Numbered from the stretch's first letter, positions 44,536-54,565 are shown. The stretch is 64,000 nt of DNA from Helicobacter cetorum (GCA_022729705.1 DZAX01000001.1:1-64000), one strand, 5' to 3'. The notes: generated by a model from the letters alone, not told the origin. Translations and numbers: made by a program.

Positions 44536-45761
44536 TTTGGGATTTGTCCCAAATAGCCAGTTATCTCATCCGACACAGCTTGAACATTTTTTGCTAATTC
44601 CGTATCATCAAAAAGCCAATAACTTAGATCTTTTGCACTTGTGCAATAAAATTTTACATTCACTTTTGAATCTCCGTATCTGTTATCTTCATCTTTTGAT
44701 TTTAGCCCCATAATATTTGCAATTTTTTCAAAATCAGCTTTTGTTTTATTTGGATATAAATAATAGCTTAGGTTTCCGAGATTAAATTGGTAGATGCAAA
44801 TTACAATATCTTGTCTAGTGATATTTATTCCGGTTATTTCCACGCTTTTATATTTTGATCTTTTGGTATCGATTTCTTTTGCAAGCTCTTCAATTTTTAG
44901 CAAGTCGCCATTTTCATTACGCAGAATTTCGCCATGGTTAATCACCCAGTCTTTAAGTACTTTTTTTTGTTGCGACTCCAGTGTTTCATATAGTGCAGTC
45001 CAAAATTTAGCCTCTCTAAGCGCCCATACATACCCGAGATTTTGAGCCATTTCAGTGGCGGCTTTGGCTCTTTGTGGATTGTTTATCATCTCTACTGTCT
45101 GCATAGTTATCTCCTTTGATGTTTGTCCTGTTATTTTTCGTATCAAGCTGGCATACTGAAGCAAAGTCTCTCTGATTGTAGGTAGAGTTGCGCTTTTTTC
45201 AATGCAAGCTTCAACCCATTCTAAAATATCTGCCAAGAAAGAGAGCTTTTTGTATTCGGTTTGATCGTCGCTTTTTTCATCTCTTGTGCTATCGTCGCTT
45301 GCGTCCCGTCCATCTAGCGTTAGATAGAAAAGTTCTACCGATTTTCTTTTGGTATCGGCATGCTTTTTATAATCAATCAGTTGTTGCGGCTGATCTGAAG
45401 CATCTATCTTCATTTCGATTGCAATAAAATATTTATCATTTTCTATTGTAAAGTCAATACGCCGACCATCATCCGTTGGATCTTCCCGCTTAACTTTTAC
45501 GCCTGTTAAATCAAAATCATTCAAACCTAGAGTGTTACGAATAAATAACCCTAAATACATCGCCCCCTGACAATGAGAGCCGTTTGGGCTAATCATCTCA
45601 AAAATAAATGCGGAGTGTGTCTTAACCTCAAATCTTTCCATCTGCAAAACAGAAAAAATATTAAAGGTTTCCCCTTTTTGTTTTTGAATACTCTCTATAG
45701 TCTCTATTTTCTCTTGAAGCACGATGAGTGCCTTTTGCAGCTCTATCCAGTAGTTGTCCAT
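44520..45761 (-). CDS. PD-(D/E)XK nuclease, PDDEXK_4-like (cassette 2 cargo)
   Basis: The 413-residue protein carries a PD-(D/E)XK core R101-I-D103...E116-M-K118 in the stretches GRRIDFTIE and YFIAIEMKID, preceded by the KTHSAFIFEMISPNGSHCQG region typical of the PDDEXK_4 family (PF14281, from memory). The C-terminal half (~230-413) is a separate domain including NLSYYLYPNKTKADFEK. AGGAGG is 4 nt before the ATG. The family occurs in defence islands, often singly. It replaces the two-gene module of copy 1 behind the same three upstream genes. Its stop codon lies in the shared spacer. Confidence 0.8.
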   Translation of the reverse strand: MDNYWIELQKALIVLQEKIETIESIQKQKGETFNIFSVLQMERFEVKTHSAFIFEMISPNGSHCQGAMYLGLFIRNTLGLNDFDLTGVKVKREDPTDDGRRIDFTIENDKYFIAIEMKIDASDQPQQLIDYKKHADTKRKSVELFYLTLDGRDASDDSTRDEKSDDQTEYKKLSFLADILEWVEACIEKSATLPTIRETLLQYASLIRKITGQTSKEITMQTVEMINNPQRAKAATEMAQNLGYVWALREAKFWTALYETLESQQKKVLKDWVINHGEILRNENGDLLKIEELAKEIDTKRSKYKSVEITGINITRQDIVICIYQFNLGNLSYYLYPNKTKADFEKIANIMGLKSKDEDNRYGDSKVNVKFYCTSAKDLSYWLFDDTELAKNVQAVSDEITGYLGQIPKNLFA

Positions 45762-45793
45762 AAGTCCTCCTAGTTTTTTAAATCATACCCCTC

Positions 45794-46198
45794 TTAAAAT
45801 AAAAGCTCTTCTAATCCAAAATCCCCATCCATCTCAAACTTATCCAAAAACTGATACTTGTCATATTGTATCTTCTCAGCCAAAAAATACGCTGTCGCTT
45901 TGACAATAGTTTTGTCTCCCAAGACCACCTCTATCTCTCGCCTTGTGTAGTGGTCTGGATACCCCTCTAGTTCGTCTAGTCTTTGTATCGTCTGATGTGC
46001 TACCTCGTACACTTCGCCATAGACACACAACCCTTCACCCTCTGCGTCTATGAGATACGGGAAAGAGGGGTATTTACATATCATCGGATACGGGTGCAGT
46101 GTTTTGGCGTTTGAGATGAACTTTGAGTTTGCAAGTAATAGATGATTATCAAAGCCCTTTTTGAGCGTACCATACACAAAGACTCTAACAGGCGTCAT
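45794..46198 (-). CDS. Gamma-glutamylcyclotransferase (AIG2)-like protein, copy 2
   Basis: The protein appears identical to the product of 39724-40128 (134 residues, VFVYGTLKKG signature), with one synonymous base difference near the 3' end. Here it is followed 32 bp later by the PDDEXK_4-like nuclease rather than the two-gene module. The ATGA overlap with the DnaA-like gene is retained. Confidence 0.85.
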   Translation of the reverse strand: MTPVRVFVYGTLKKGFDNHLLLANSKFISNAKTLHPYPMICKYPSFPYLIDAEGEGLCVYGEVYEVAHQTIQRLDELEGYPDHYTRREIEVVLGDKTIVKATAYFLAEKIQYDKYQFLDKFEMDGDFGLEELLF

Positions 46199-46611
46199 GG
46201 CTGCAAATCTACAATCAAAAAAGTCTGCAACACGCTTTTGCATTTTTCGTCAATATTTGTTAGCTTCAATGGATGCCTGTCAGATATTAGTAAAAGCTTT
46301 TTGTCTCTTGAGTTTATGTATATACCGAGTAGTTCAAGCAATTTTGCAGAGTCCACAACGGAGTCTTGTATCTCATTTATAATCAAAATATCGATTTTCT
46401 CCTCGATAAGCGACTCTATTTCTGCCAACGTTCCAGATCCTGCTAATGCTATATCTTTGTCTTCATTTTGTATGCTTAACTCATCGTAAATTATGTTTAA
46501 AGACTGCCTTCTTACCATCTCGTCTTTGCCATAAATAATCATAAGATTATGCGGGCTCGCAAATTTTGCAAATAACTGAGCAGCTTTGAAAGTAAAACTC
46601 TCTTTGTCCAT
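46195..46611 (-). CDS. DnaA/Hda-like degenerate AAA protein, copy 2
   Basis: The protein appears identical to the product of 40125-40541. It has a degenerate Walker A (GKDEMVRR) and Walker B (IINEIQ), and ends at the DnaA-like LIVDLQP. Perfect identity at both loci means either very recent duplication or gene conversion. Confidence 0.6.
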   Translation of the reverse strand: MDKESFTFKAAQLFAKFASPHNLMIIYGKDEMVRRQSLNIIYDELSIQNEDKDIALAGSGTLAEIESLIEEKIDILIINEIQDSVVDSAKLLELLGIYINSRDKKLLLISDRHPLKLTNIDEKCKSVLQTFLIVDLQP

Positions 46612-46658
46612 TTATCGCTCCTTGTTGTGCTAGTATTATGGGGAGGCATTCTAAATGA

Positions 46659-46685
46659 CTACCGATTGTAGCGGTCGATTGGCAT
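46659..46685 (-). CDS. Putative 8-codon leader ORF, copy 2
   Basis: This is the same MPIDRYNR ORF with a GGAGGAG ribosome-binding site as at 40589-40615, in the gap between the WYL gene and the DnaA-like gene. Confidence 0.35.
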   Translation of the reverse strand: MPIDRYNR

Positions 46686-46720
46686 ACAAACTCCTCCGTG
46701 TGAGTCTGTATTTTAGCGGA

Positions 46721-46744
46721 CTAAGTGGACACTATTTGTCTAGT
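46721..46744. promoter_or_regulatory. Candidate WYL operator, copy 2
   Basis: GACA-N5-TGTC dyad overlapping the WYL stop codon, apparently identical to 40651-40674. It is the only such dyad I saw at this copy. Confidence 0.45.
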
Positions 46745-47657
46745 TTGATATTTCTTCTAAGTAGTCTTGTATGGTCGTCTTAAACTCATCCGCCAACCAC
46801 TGAGGCTCGACGATTTTTACTAGCGGCAAATACCACTGCACAATCGGGAGTATCTCCATCTCGTCTGTGGCTTCGACGGTTATCTCTGCGCTGCCATTAT
46901 CGTATCTTGCGCTAAAGCTTTGAGATTTCATCGGCTTTCTCTCGAAATACACTACTGCATCTTTTTCGATAAATAGCCTAACTGTAAACGGTTGTTTATG
47001 CGGTTGAAACCAAATGGAGTTTGCCTTTGCAAGCCCATTTTCAAGTGACGAGGGTATCTCAAACTTTATATCCAAAAGCTCAATATTTTTGAGAGTTTTT
47101 AGGTGAAACTTTTTGAAAGTATCTTTTGCCTTTATATCAAACGCCAGCAGATACCAAAAACCATCAAAAAAAGCCAGCTTTAGCGGTTTTAACTCAAAAC
47201 TGCCTTTTCGGTAATCACATTTGATGGCTGTTTTGTTTTTTATGGCGTTCTCTAGCGCCGTAAAGCTCTCTAAATGCTCCGAATTTAGGGCTTCACTATC
47301 AATTTTTGCATATATCTGGTGGTTGAGATTTGAGGATATTTGCTCTATCAGATTGTGAGCTTTTAGATAAAACTGCCTCCCAGCCCCCTTTGCCAGCTCG
47401 TCTAGTATTCCTAGCACAATCCCTTCGTCACCTTTGAGCCCCTCACCGGCTTTTGTCTTATCAATTTGCCAGAGCCTACCCTCGCACACAGCTCCGGCAT
47501 CTTTTAAGACTTCATGTAAATCTCTTTGAATAGTTTTTGTGCTGACACCCAGCTCTTTTGATAGCTCGGTGATTGTCGCAGATGTTTTGGAGAGTCTGTC
47601 ATAGAGATATGAAATTCGCTCAAATTTTGGATTTGAGATTAGTTCTTTTTTTGGCAT
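46740..47657 (-). CDS. WYL-domain transcriptional regulator, copy 2
   Basis: The 305-residue protein appears identical to the product of 40670-41587, with winged helix plus WYL and WCX regions. Its upstream DNA beyond 47693 is unrelated to that of copy 1, so the two regulators may be expressed at different levels although they should bind the same sites. Confidence 0.88.
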   Translation of the reverse strand: MPKKELISNPKFERISYLYDRLSKTSATITELSKELGVSTKTIQRDLHEVLKDAGAVCEGRLWQIDKTKAGEGLKGDEGIVLGILDELAKGAGRQFYLKAHNLIEQISSNLNHQIYAKIDSEALNSEHLESFTALENAIKNKTAIKCDYRKGSFELKPLKLAFFDGFWYLLAFDIKAKDTFKKFHLKTLKNIELLDIKFEIPSSLENGLAKANSIWFQPHKQPFTVRLFIEKDAVVYFERKPMKSQSFSARYDNGSAEITVEATDEMEILPIVQWYLPLVKIVEPQWLADEFKTTIQDYLEEISN

Positions 47658-47780
47658 TTTAATTCTTCAAACAATGAGATGACTGCACTAGTGTTTATGT
47701 ATGCAGTAATTGGCTAATACATAGTGAATCTAATCTTTTGGTTAGTATAACGTAAATATGCGGTGGAGTGAGTGTGGTTG

Positions 47781-47800
47781 GGCGCCATATTTATGGCGCC
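47781..47800. terminator. Hairpin after fba
   Basis: An 8-bp perfect stem GGCGCCAT/ATGGCGCC with a 4-nt ATTT loop lies 15 bp beyond the fba stop codon on the minus strand. No clear T tract follows in that direction. Together with 47694-47780, which holds no gene, it separates the core genome from the island. Confidence 0.55.
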
Positions 47801-47815
47801 TGAGTGAAGTTTTTG

Positions 47816-48892
47816 TTAGTTGCGACCTATGCAGTTAAGATCTGAAAACGCCTGTTTTAATCTTTCTATCATGCTTTTTTGACCCTCTCGCACTACTACG
47901 CGTGGGTCATAATATTTTTTATTTGGTTTTTCGGCGCCTTCGGGATTGCCTATTTGACCTTGCAAATACGCTCTGTTTTTGGCTTCATATGCTCTTATAC
48001 CATCCCAAAATGCCCATTGTGTGTCGGTGTCGATATTCATTTTGACGACACCGTAGCTAATCGCGTTTCTGATGTCTGCAAGCTCTGAGCCGCTACCGCC
48101 GTGAAATACAAAGTTTACCAGTTTTGTGCCAAGTTCTCTTTTTTGCTCGATATATTTTTGCGAGTTGTCTAGTATTTCAGGGCTTAGTTTTACGTTGCCC
48201 GGAGAGTATACGCCATGCACATTGCCAAAAGAGGCGGCTATTGTGAAATTTGGGCTAATGGCGGATAGTTTTTCGTATGCATAGTCTACGTCTTGCGGTT
48301 GCGTGTATAGTTTTGAGTTATCCATACTTGTATTGTCTACGCCGTCCTCTTCACCGCCCGTGCAACCCAATTCGATTTCTAGCGTCATACCCATCTTGCT
48401 CATTCTAGTTAGGTATTTTTCGCATATTTCGATATTTTCGTGTAGAGGCTCTTCGGATAGGTCTAGCATGTGTGATGAAAAAAGCGGTTTGCCGTGCTCT
48501 GCAAAGTACTTTTCGCTAGCGTCAAGAAGCCCGTCTATCCATGGAAGAAGCTTTTTTGCGGCATGGTCTGTGTGTATAATAACAGGAACGCCGTAAGCCT
48601 CGGCTACATTGTGAATATGAAGAGCGCCTGATATTGCGCCCAAAATCGCCGCTTTTTCATTCTCGTTTTTTACGCCTTTGCCAGCTATGAAAGAAGCCCC
48701 GCCGTTGCTAAATTGTACTACAACCGGAGAGCCGACGCTTGCCGCCGCCTCTAAGACTGCATTTATGCCATCAGTCCCAACACAGTTTACCGCCGGCAAC
48801 GCAAACCCCTCCGCTTTTGCAAGCGCAAATAATTTTGCTACATCATCGCCTGTTACAACACCCGCTTTTACAACATCTAACACTTTTTGCAT
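47816..48892 (-). CDS. fba: Fructose-bisphosphate aldolase, class II
   Basis: The 358-residue zinc enzyme interconverts fructose 1,6-bisphosphate with glyceraldehyde 3-phosphate and dihydroxyacetone phosphate. Visible marks are VIIHTDHAAKK with the catalytic Asp and a zinc His, EIELGCTGGEEDGVDN, the NVHGVYSPGNVKL His and VFHGGSGS followed by NIDTDTQWAF. Length matches the E. coli-like class IIA group. It sits 13 bp downstream of a Peb4-like chaperone gene, an arrangement I recall from Campylobacter. Confidence 0.96.
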   Translation of the reverse strand: MQKVLDVVKAGVVTGDDVAKLFALAKAEGFALPAVNCVGTDGINAVLEAAASVGSPVVVQFSNGGASFIAGKGVKNENEKAAILGAISGALHIHNVAEAYGVPVIIHTDHAAKKLLPWIDGLLDASEKYFAEHGKPLFSSHMLDLSEEPLHENIEICEKYLTRMSKMGMTLEIELGCTGGEEDGVDNTSMDNSKLYTQPQDVDYAYEKLSAISPNFTIAASFGNVHGVYSPGNVKLSPEILDNSQKYIEQKRELGTKLVNFVFHGGSGSELADIRNAISYGVVKMNIDTDTQWAFWDGIRAYEAKNRAYLQGQIGNPEGAEKPNKKYYDPRVVVREGQKSMIERLKQAFSDLNCIGRN

Positions 48893-48905
48893 GACTATAT
48901 CCTCC

Positions 48906-49730
48906 TTATTTTTTGATTTCTACTTTTGCCTTTTCTCTAAGCGCTTTGCCTCTTGCAGATACTGAGTCTTTGAATTTATCCATTTTTACGACTTGCTTGA
49001 TTTGCTCTTTTGCGTTGTCAAACGTTACTTTTCCAGCCGGCTTTTGGTCGATTAGGTATATGAGGTGGTAACCAAATTGCGTTTTAACCGGAGTTTTGCT
49101 CATTTCGCCTTTTTTCATAGCTTTTGTTGCGACGTAAAACTCTTTTACCATTCTACCCTCGGCGAACCAGCCTAGCTTTCCGCCGCTCTCTTTTGTGCCG
49201 TCCATAGTATATTTTTTGGCCGCTTCGGCAAAAGCGTCTTCTAATTTATCTTTTGAAGCTGATTTTAAATCAGTAATTATTTTTTTAGCTTCCGCTTCTG
49301 TTTTTACAATAATATGTCTTGCGTTAAAAAGTTCCGGTTGTTTGAATTTGTCGCCGTTTGCGTCATAAAACTTTCTAGCCTCTTCGTCGCTTATGCTTAT
49401 TTTTTCAAATTGCTTTTTCATCCATATCTCAAACGCTAACTCTTTTGAGACTTTCTCAAGCTCTTTTTTGTATTCGTCGCTGCTTTGAATACCCTCTTTT
49501 GTCGCTTCGTCTAGCAGAAGCTGTTTTTCAATAATTTGGTTTAGGACTTTTTCTTTTACATCTTTTGCTAAAGAGTCGTAATTGACGTTTGCATCCGGAA
49601 TAGTCCTTAAAAATGCGTTAACGTCATCCATAGTGACGCTTTTATTATTAACTACAGCCACAACGTCGGAGCCAATAGCTCCCACGCTTAAAACGGCGGC
49701 GGCGCAAGCGGAAAAAAGAAACTTTTTCAT
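48906..49730 (-). CDS. Periplasmic peptidyl-prolyl isomerase/chaperone, Peb4/SurA-like
   Basis: From the ATG at 49730 the protein has 274 residues: a signal peptide (MKKFLFSACAAAVLSVGAIG), an N-terminal SurA-like chaperone region and a parvulin domain at ~125-235 with NARHIIVKTEAEAKK, GKLGWFAEGRMVKEF and KTQFGYHLIYL. An open extension of 29 codons upstream is not used because the signal peptide and an AAGGA motif fix the start. It folds outer-membrane proteins. It corresponds to C. jejuni Peb4/Cbf2, which also neighbours fba. Confidence 0.9.
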   Translation of the reverse strand: MKKFLFSACAAAVLSVGAIGSDVVAVVNNKSVTMDDVNAFLRTIPDANVNYDSLAKDVKEKVLNQIIEKQLLLDEATKEGIQSSDEYKKELEKVSKELAFEIWMKKQFEKISISDEEARKFYDANGDKFKQPELFNARHIIVKTEAEAKKIITDLKSASKDKLEDAFAEAAKKYTMDGTKESGGKLGWFAEGRMVKEFYVATKAMKKGEMSKTPVKTQFGYHLIYLIDQKPAGKVTFDNAKEQIKQVVKMDKFKDSVSARGKALREKAKVEIKK

Positions 49731-49826
49731 AAATGGAAATCCTTTTGTTTTTTGTTTGAAGTATATAAACATAAAAAGACAGATTTGTTGCACTCTTTTT
49801 GCACATATATACTGCAATTGTCAAAA

Positions 49827-49832
49827 ATTATA
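49827..49832 (-). promoter_or_regulatory. Possible -10 element of the peb4-like/fba operon
   Basis: On the minus strand TATAAT lies about 95 bp upstream of the start codon in an AT-rich region without a clear -35. The next 60 bp (49833-49893) show no gene. Confidence 0.35.
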
Positions 49833-49893
49833 CAGCATAGTTGTTTAGGCGACTATAATACTCTCGCCGCCATTGACTTTAATACCCTCAAAT

Positions 49894-49993
49894 GATTAAA
49901 TATAAAATTTTTAGAGCGACTAGTCGCAAGAGTCGTCTACTGAAGACCTCATTTTGGGCTTTGCCCAAAATGTGAGAATTTATCAGAGGGTTC
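49894..49993. repeat. Dispersed ~100-bp structured intergenic repeat, copy B
   Basis: This is the partner of 19348-19450. The blocks GATTAAATATAAAATT, AGAGCG, GCAAGAGT, the hairpin CATTTTGGG/CCCAAAATG with a CTTTG loop, and ATCAGAGGGTTC occur in the same order and spacing. Here the stem is perfect (9 bp). It ends 3 bp before the stop codon of the next minus-strand gene and may act as its terminator. Confidence 0.65.
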
Positions 49994-49995
49994 AT

Positions 49996-50592
49996 TTATT
50001 TTACAAATCCATTTTTTAAAGACGGCTCACCAGCTTTCTTTGGCGGTGCCGATACTGAGGATACCGGCTCTGTGGCTTCCCCGACTTTTTTTAGCTCCAC
50101 AGTCTTTAGGTTGGTAATTTCATCTGTATAGTCGGTCATACTTTTACCATCTTTTGATATTCTTAGTTTTCTAAAGTTGCCGCCAAATATCACTTTTCCA
50201 TATCTGCTAGCGTCCCCGATACTTACTCCAAGCGTGTTGTCTTTTGCGTCGATAAACTGTATCGTATAAGAGTCGGTTTTACTATTTCCGTCTATTGCGT
50301 ATTTAACCGAACCGCTATTTCTAAACTCATACGCAACGCTTCCATCGACGCTTTTCCAAGTTCCGACAAGCATTCTAGCCAAAGGCTCGCTTACGCTGAC
50401 GGCTTTTGGGCTTTGCGCCAAATCTTTTGACGCCATCACCGCTACTTGCGCATCCGCTGATTTTACAAGCTGTATCTCTTCCCATGTTCCGTTGTCGTGA
50501 AGAATAATTGTTTTACCATCTTTTAGCGTGGCGTATTGACCCGCAAAAAGAGAAGAAGCCATAATGGCGACGAGCAAGGCTTTTTTATACAT
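49996..50592 (-). CDS. Periplasmic protein of unknown function with N-terminal DG-TWE motif
   Basis: From the ATG at 50592 the protein has 198 residues with a signal peptide (MYKKALLVAIMASSLFAG). The segment LKDGKTIILHDNGTWEEI is a motif common to many small secreted proteins, and a second beta-rich domain (LVGTWKSVDGSVAYEFRNSG) is reminiscent of lipocalin-like domains. The tail is Pro/Lys-rich. The ten-residue upstream extension (MCETIPLGAS) is rejected because GGAGC lies just before the inner ATG. The function is unknown. Confidence 0.65.
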   Translation of the reverse strand: MYKKALLVAIMASSLFAGQYATLKDGKTIILHDNGTWEEIQLVKSADAQVAVMASKDLAQSPKAVSVSEPLARMLVGTWKSVDGSVAYEFRNSGSVKYAIDGNSKTDSYTIQFIDAKDNTLGVSIGDASRYGKVIFGGNFRKLRISKDGKSMTDYTDEITNLKTVELKKVGEATEPVSSVSAPPKKAGEPSLKNGFVK

Positions 50593-50676
50593 AGACGCTC
50601 CTAAAGGGATGGTTTCACACATTAAAGTGTATTAAAGAGAGATACTAACTAAAAAGCTTTTAATGATCGGAGTCTA

Positions 50677-51753
50677 TTAATTGGCGTATTGTTGCGCCAC
50701 CTTTTCAAACTCCTCTTCAAGGGCGCTAAAAGCGTCTGTTATGTCCGGGTCAAAATGGGAGCTTCTCTCTCTTTTGATCATCTCTACAGCGTCTTTGTGC
50801 GGTATACTTTTTTTGTATACCCTTGTCGATATTAGAGCGTCGTAGACGTCGGCTAGAGCCATAATGCGAGCGGACAAAGGTATTTCATCGCCTTTTAGGG
50901 CGTGCGGATAGCCTGTGCCGTTGTATTTTTCATGATGATGAAGCGTGATTTGTTTTGCAAAAGATAAAAAAGAGGAGCCGACTTTTCCTATATTTTTTTC
51001 CGCTGATAAAATAGCTTTATAGCCTATCTCAACATGCGTTTTCATAATCTTAAACTCTTCGTCGCTTAATTTGCCTTTTTTTAGGAGTATATGGTCGGGG
51101 ATTCCTATTTTTCCAACATCATGAAGCGGCGCTGATTTTGTAATTAGCTCTATGGAGCTCTCCGTAAGTTGCGCAGAAAATTTTGGATTTTTGCTTAGAT
51201 GTTTTGCTAAGATATGGACATAATGGCTAGTTCTTACAATATGATTACCGGTGTCGTTGTCTCTTGTCTCCGCAAGCGACGTCATTATACTGATAGCGGC
51301 GTTTTGTATCGCTACTATCTCCTCGGTGCGCTTTTTTATTTCATTTTCTAAATACTCATTTTTATCTTTTAAATAATCTTTTGCTTCTTTTAGGAGAAGG
51401 TGATTTTTGATGCGTTCTTTTACGATAGGGGGGCTAAACGGTTTTGTAATATAGTCTACCGCTCCAAGCTCCAAACCAGCCATTTCATCCTCTACGCCTA
51501 TCTTTGCAGTTAGAAAAATAATAGGAATATCTTTTGTTTTTTGATATGTTTTGAGTATTCTGCACACCTCGTAGCCATCCATTTCAGGCATCATAATATC
51601 AAGCAGTATAATATCAACGCTTTCGTTTAGGGCTATATCTATCGCTCTTTTTCCATTGAGTGCGACGACTACGTCATACTCGCTAAGCAAATCCACCAAA
51701 ATATCTACATTCGCCTCTGTATCGTCAACTACAAGTATCGTCTTGTCCGTCAT
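50677..51753 (-). CDS. Response regulator with HD-GYP phosphodiesterase domain
   Basis: The 358-residue protein joins a receiver (acidic D10-D11, phospho-acceptor D52, TKPF near 103-106) through a coiled coil to an HD-GYP domain (HDVGK at 211-215, [13 protein letters not shown] at 271-283). HD-GYP enzymes hydrolyse cyclic di-GMP, so phosphorylation should change c-di-GMP level. Its start overlaps the hybrid kinase stop by 4 bp, making that kinase the likely input. Confidence 0.93.
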   Translation of the reverse strand: MTDKTILVVDDTEANVDILVDLLSEYDVVVALNGKRAIDIALNESVDIILLDIMMPEMDGYEVCRILKTYQKTKDIPIIFLTAKIGVEDEMAGLELGAVDYITKPFSPPIVKERIKNHLLLKEAKDYLKDKNEYLENEIKKRTEEIVAIQNAAISIMTSLAETRDNDTGNHIVRTSHYVHILAKHLSKNPKFSAQLTESSIELITKSAPLHDVGKIGIPDHILLKKGKLSDEEFKIMKTHVEIGYKAILSAEKNIGKVGSSFLSFAKQITLHHHEKYNGTGYPHALKGDEIPLSARIMALADVYDALISTRVYKKSIPHKDAVEMIKRERSSHFDPDITDAFSALEEEFEKVAQQYAN

Positions 51754-54539
51754 CTCATTTCCTTGAGTATATTTAACGCTTCGTCAAACTTATATTTTTT
51801 TATTAACGCCGACATTTTATCTATAGGCTCCTTTTTGTTGTCGCCTAGCTCTAAGGCGCTTAGCTCATTTAAAAGGGGTTCGCATAGTTTTGGACGATTT
51901 TTTTGAATAACTATCTCTAATTCGCTTAGTATGGACGCTATTTTTTGTTCGCGCGTTGCGTCGTCATCTTGCGACGTTTGTATTGTGGTCGTGTCTTTGT
52001 CGTCCTCAATAATAAGTGTTTTTTCTTCTATCTCCTCTATCGTATGCGCAAGCTCCTCGCAAAACCAAGCAAGCAGTTTCTCATTAAACTCATTTTCCAA
52101 TAGCTTTGCCGCCTCTTCAAGCCTTAGCGCTCCAATTGTGCCGCTAAGACCTTTTATGGTGTGAACGGTGCGCTTTGCAAGCTCATAATCGTTTGTTATC
52201 GTCTCTTTTATGCTTAACGGCAACTCTTTGTAGTTTTTTACAAAGTCAGCCAAAACTTTTTCATAAAGACGTTGATTTCCGCCAACTCTGCGTATTCCCT
52301 CATTTTTGTCTACAAATACAAAAGCGTCTTCGTAGACGGGTGTTTTTTTATTAAAACTCTCTTTTTGTTTTGGTTTTTCAACTATTTGGTTTGTTTTTTT
52401 TGGTATATAAAAAAGAAGGGCTTCGTAGAGTCTTTCGACCTCGATTGGTTTATTTAGATGCATATTCATACCGATAAGTTTTGTCTTTTTGATATCGGAC
52501 GCCATTATGTTTGCCGTTAATGCAATAATCGGTATTTTTTTGTTTGTCATTCTAATGAGTCTCGTCGCTTCATAGCCGTCCATCACGGGCATTTGCAAAT
52601 CCATCAAAATAAGCTCATACGACTCCTCATTCGCAAAAAATAGCTCTAAAGCTTCCTTGCCGTCTCTTGCGTCGTCTACAATGATTCCGCTACCCTCTAG
52701 TACTGCGTGAATAATTTCTCGATTCATTTCGTTGTCTTCCGTAAGTAGGATTTTGGAGCCGCTAAGAGAGGAGATTTTGTTCCTAAAAGAGTCTGCTCGT
52801 TCGCCGTCTTTTATTTCGTGCGTCGCCTCTTCTCCAAAAATATTTGCCACAACATCATACAAAGTGGACGGGTTGATCGGTTTTTGCAAAAAAATATTTA
52901 TCCCCTCTCTCTCTGCGCTTTTTACGATTGAATCCTGACGATAAGAGCTTACCATGATAATCACTTGCGGATGCGTTTCGTTTTCGCTTGCGTAGTATTC
53001 ATTTATTTTTTTCGCGGTTTCTATTCCGTCGATTGACGGCATCTTCCAATCCATTAGAATAAGGTCGTATCTCTCTTTGCGCTCTTGTATCATCTCAATC
53101 GCCTGATATCCGGAAGAAGCGACGTCGACGCTAACTCCAAACTCGTCAAGCATACTTTTTAAAATCTCTTGCCACGAGAGCGTATCGTCTACGACGAGCG
53201 CTTTTTTGTTTAAAATCTTTCTCTCTTTTTGTTCATTTGCGTCTTGCTCTCGCAATACAACCTCAAAGATAAAACTGCTCCCTTTTCCAAATTCGCTCTC
53301 CACCCATATCCTGCCGCCCATAAGCTCTACGAGTTGTTTTGAGATAGCTAGTCCAAGTCCTGTGCCGCCATATTTTCTAGTCGTGCTTCCATCGGCTTGT
53401 GAGAAAGATTTAAAGAGTCTTGATTGTTGCTCTTTTGTTAGTCCTATGCCGGTGTCGGCGACTGTAAAGCGGTATTTGTTTGCGTCTGATTTTGTTATGC
53501 GTATCCCAACTTCGCCCTCGTGGGTGAACTTTATCGCATTGTTTGTCAAATTTGTCAGCACCTGCCCGAGCCTTAGCGGGTCTCCAAAAAGCTCTCGCTT
53601 TACCCCCGCGCCATATGATACGACAAACTCCAAATTTTTTTCTTGCGCCTTTAGCTCAACAAGGTTTGAGACGTCGTCTATTGTGCGATGAAGGTCAAAA
53701 TCTATCTTTTCTATCTCCATTTTTCCCGCTTCAATCTTTGAAAAATCTAAAATATCGTTGATAATTCCAAGAAGCGAGTTTGAGGCGCTCTCTATTTTTT
53801 TTAGATAATTTCTTTGTTTATCGTCAAGGTTTGTTTGAAGAGCCAAATACGTCATGCCTATGATGCCATTCATCGGCGTTCGTATCTCATGACTCATATT
53901 CGCCAAAAATTCACTTTTAGATTTTGCCGCCTCTCTAGCCTCTTCCATAAGGGTTTGAAGTTCTAGCGTTCTCTCCGTAATCTTTTTCTCCAAAGCGTTT
54001 TTCTCTTCGACAAAAGCTTTGTAAAAAATAACGTTATTAACGGCGTTTGATAGTTTTGATATGGTCTCTTTGAGGTTTGTTGTGGCTAGTTTGTCGCTGC
54101 CTATTCTTGTATTTGACAAGAATTTATCAGGAGAGTTTCCGACGATGATAAGCCCGTAGGGTATATTTACGTCTCCGCCAAATAGCGCAATGTAGCACTC
54201 TCCCAAAAAAAGCGTTTCTGCCAACTCTTTTGCAACGGGATTTGGCTCTAATTTTTTGTGGATTATCTCATTTTTTTCACGCCTTAAATATCCAACAAGC
54301 TCGCCTGAGAGTAGAATATTTACTATTTTTGCAACTCTTAACTCGTTTTCATCTTTATAACCGATGTGCGTGCGAAGCTTAAAAAGTCCGCTCTTTTCGT
54401 CATACTCAAATATTAGGCACTTTTCAAAATCCAGTTCATATGTTATAAATCTCTTGGCTATATCGTATAGCTCGCCTATGTCGCTATTTTCGTTTACGTG
54501 TTTCCATTGGTGATGGAGTCTATAATTAACTAAGTGCAT
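51750..54539 (-). CDS. Hybrid sensor histidine kinase (GAF-HisKA-HATPase-REC-REC-Hpt)
   Basis: The 929-residue cytoplasmic kinase reads in order: GAF-like domain (~1-165), coiled coil, HisKA (phospho-His217 in [12 protein letters not shown]), HATPase ([22 protein letters not shown]), receiver 1 (LVVDDTLSW...[11 protein letters not shown], ~442-560), receiver 2 ([10 protein letters not shown]...[14 protein letters not shown], ~590-710) and an Hpt domain ([17 protein letters not shown], ~800). No membrane segment is seen, so it senses a cytoplasmic cue. It is a complete phosphorelay and probably feeds the HD-GYP regulator encoded next. It lies 26 bp after the V4R-like gene. Confidence 0.92.
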   Translation of the reverse strand: MHLVNYRLHHQWKHVNENSDIGELYDIAKRFITYELDFEKCLIFEYDEKSGLFKLRTHIGYKDENELRVAKIVNILLSGELVGYLRREKNEIIHKKLEPNPVAKELAETLFLGECYIALFGGDVNIPYGLIIVGNSPDKFLSNTRIGSDKLATTNLKETISKLSNAVNNVIFYKAFVEEKNALEKKITERTLELQTLMEEAREAAKSKSEFLANMSHEIRTPMNGIIGMTYLALQTNLDDKQRNYLKKIESASNSLLGIINDILDFSKIEAGKMEIEKIDFDLHRTIDDVSNLVELKAQEKNLEFVVSYGAGVKRELFGDPLRLGQVLTNLTNNAIKFTHEGEVGIRITKSDANKYRFTVADTGIGLTKEQQSRLFKSFSQADGSTTRKYGGTGLGLAISKQLVELMGGRIWVESEFGKGSSFIFEVVLREQDANEQKERKILNKKALVVDDTLSWQEILKSMLDEFGVSVDVASSGYQAIEMIQERKERYDLILMDWKMPSIDGIETAKKINEYYASENETHPQVIIMVSSYRQDSIVKSAEREGINIFLQKPINPSTLYDVVANIFGEEATHEIKDGERADSFRNKISSLSGSKILLTEDNEMNREIIHAVLEGSGIIVDDARDGKEALELFFANEESYELILMDLQMPVMDGYEATRLIRMTNKKIPIIALTANIMASDIKKTKLIGMNMHLNKPIEVERLYEALLFYIPKKTNQIVEKPKQKESFNKKTPVYEDAFVFVDKNEGIRRVGGNQRLYEKVLADFVKNYKELPLSIKETITNDYELAKRTVHTIKGLSGTIGALRLEEAAKLLENEFNEKLLAWFCEELAHTIEEIEEKTLIIEDDKDTTTIQTSQDDDATREQKIASILSELEIVIQKNRPKLCEPLLNELSALELGDNKKEPIDKMSALIKKYKFDEALNILKEMR

Positions 54540-54565
54540 TGTGTGCGAGAGAGTGATGATTTTTG

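Larger units (their letters stand above)
45779..47693. repeat. 1.9-kb segmental duplication, copy 2
   Basis: This is the counterpart of 39709-41623 at a constant offset of 6070 bp. The right boundary falls 36 bp upstream of the WYL start codon, so the promoter region beyond it differs between copies; here it borders the fba operon. Confidence 0.9.

Noticed and set aside
36135-47693. Island interpreted as a prophage
   Set aside because: No capsid, terminase, portal or lysis gene is present; only IS remnants, an integrase fragment and nuclease cassettes are seen.
53206-53691. 161-residue plus-strand ORF opposite the hybrid kinase
   Set aside because: It is antisense to the HATPase region, Ser/Phe/Pro-rich as expected for shadow translation.
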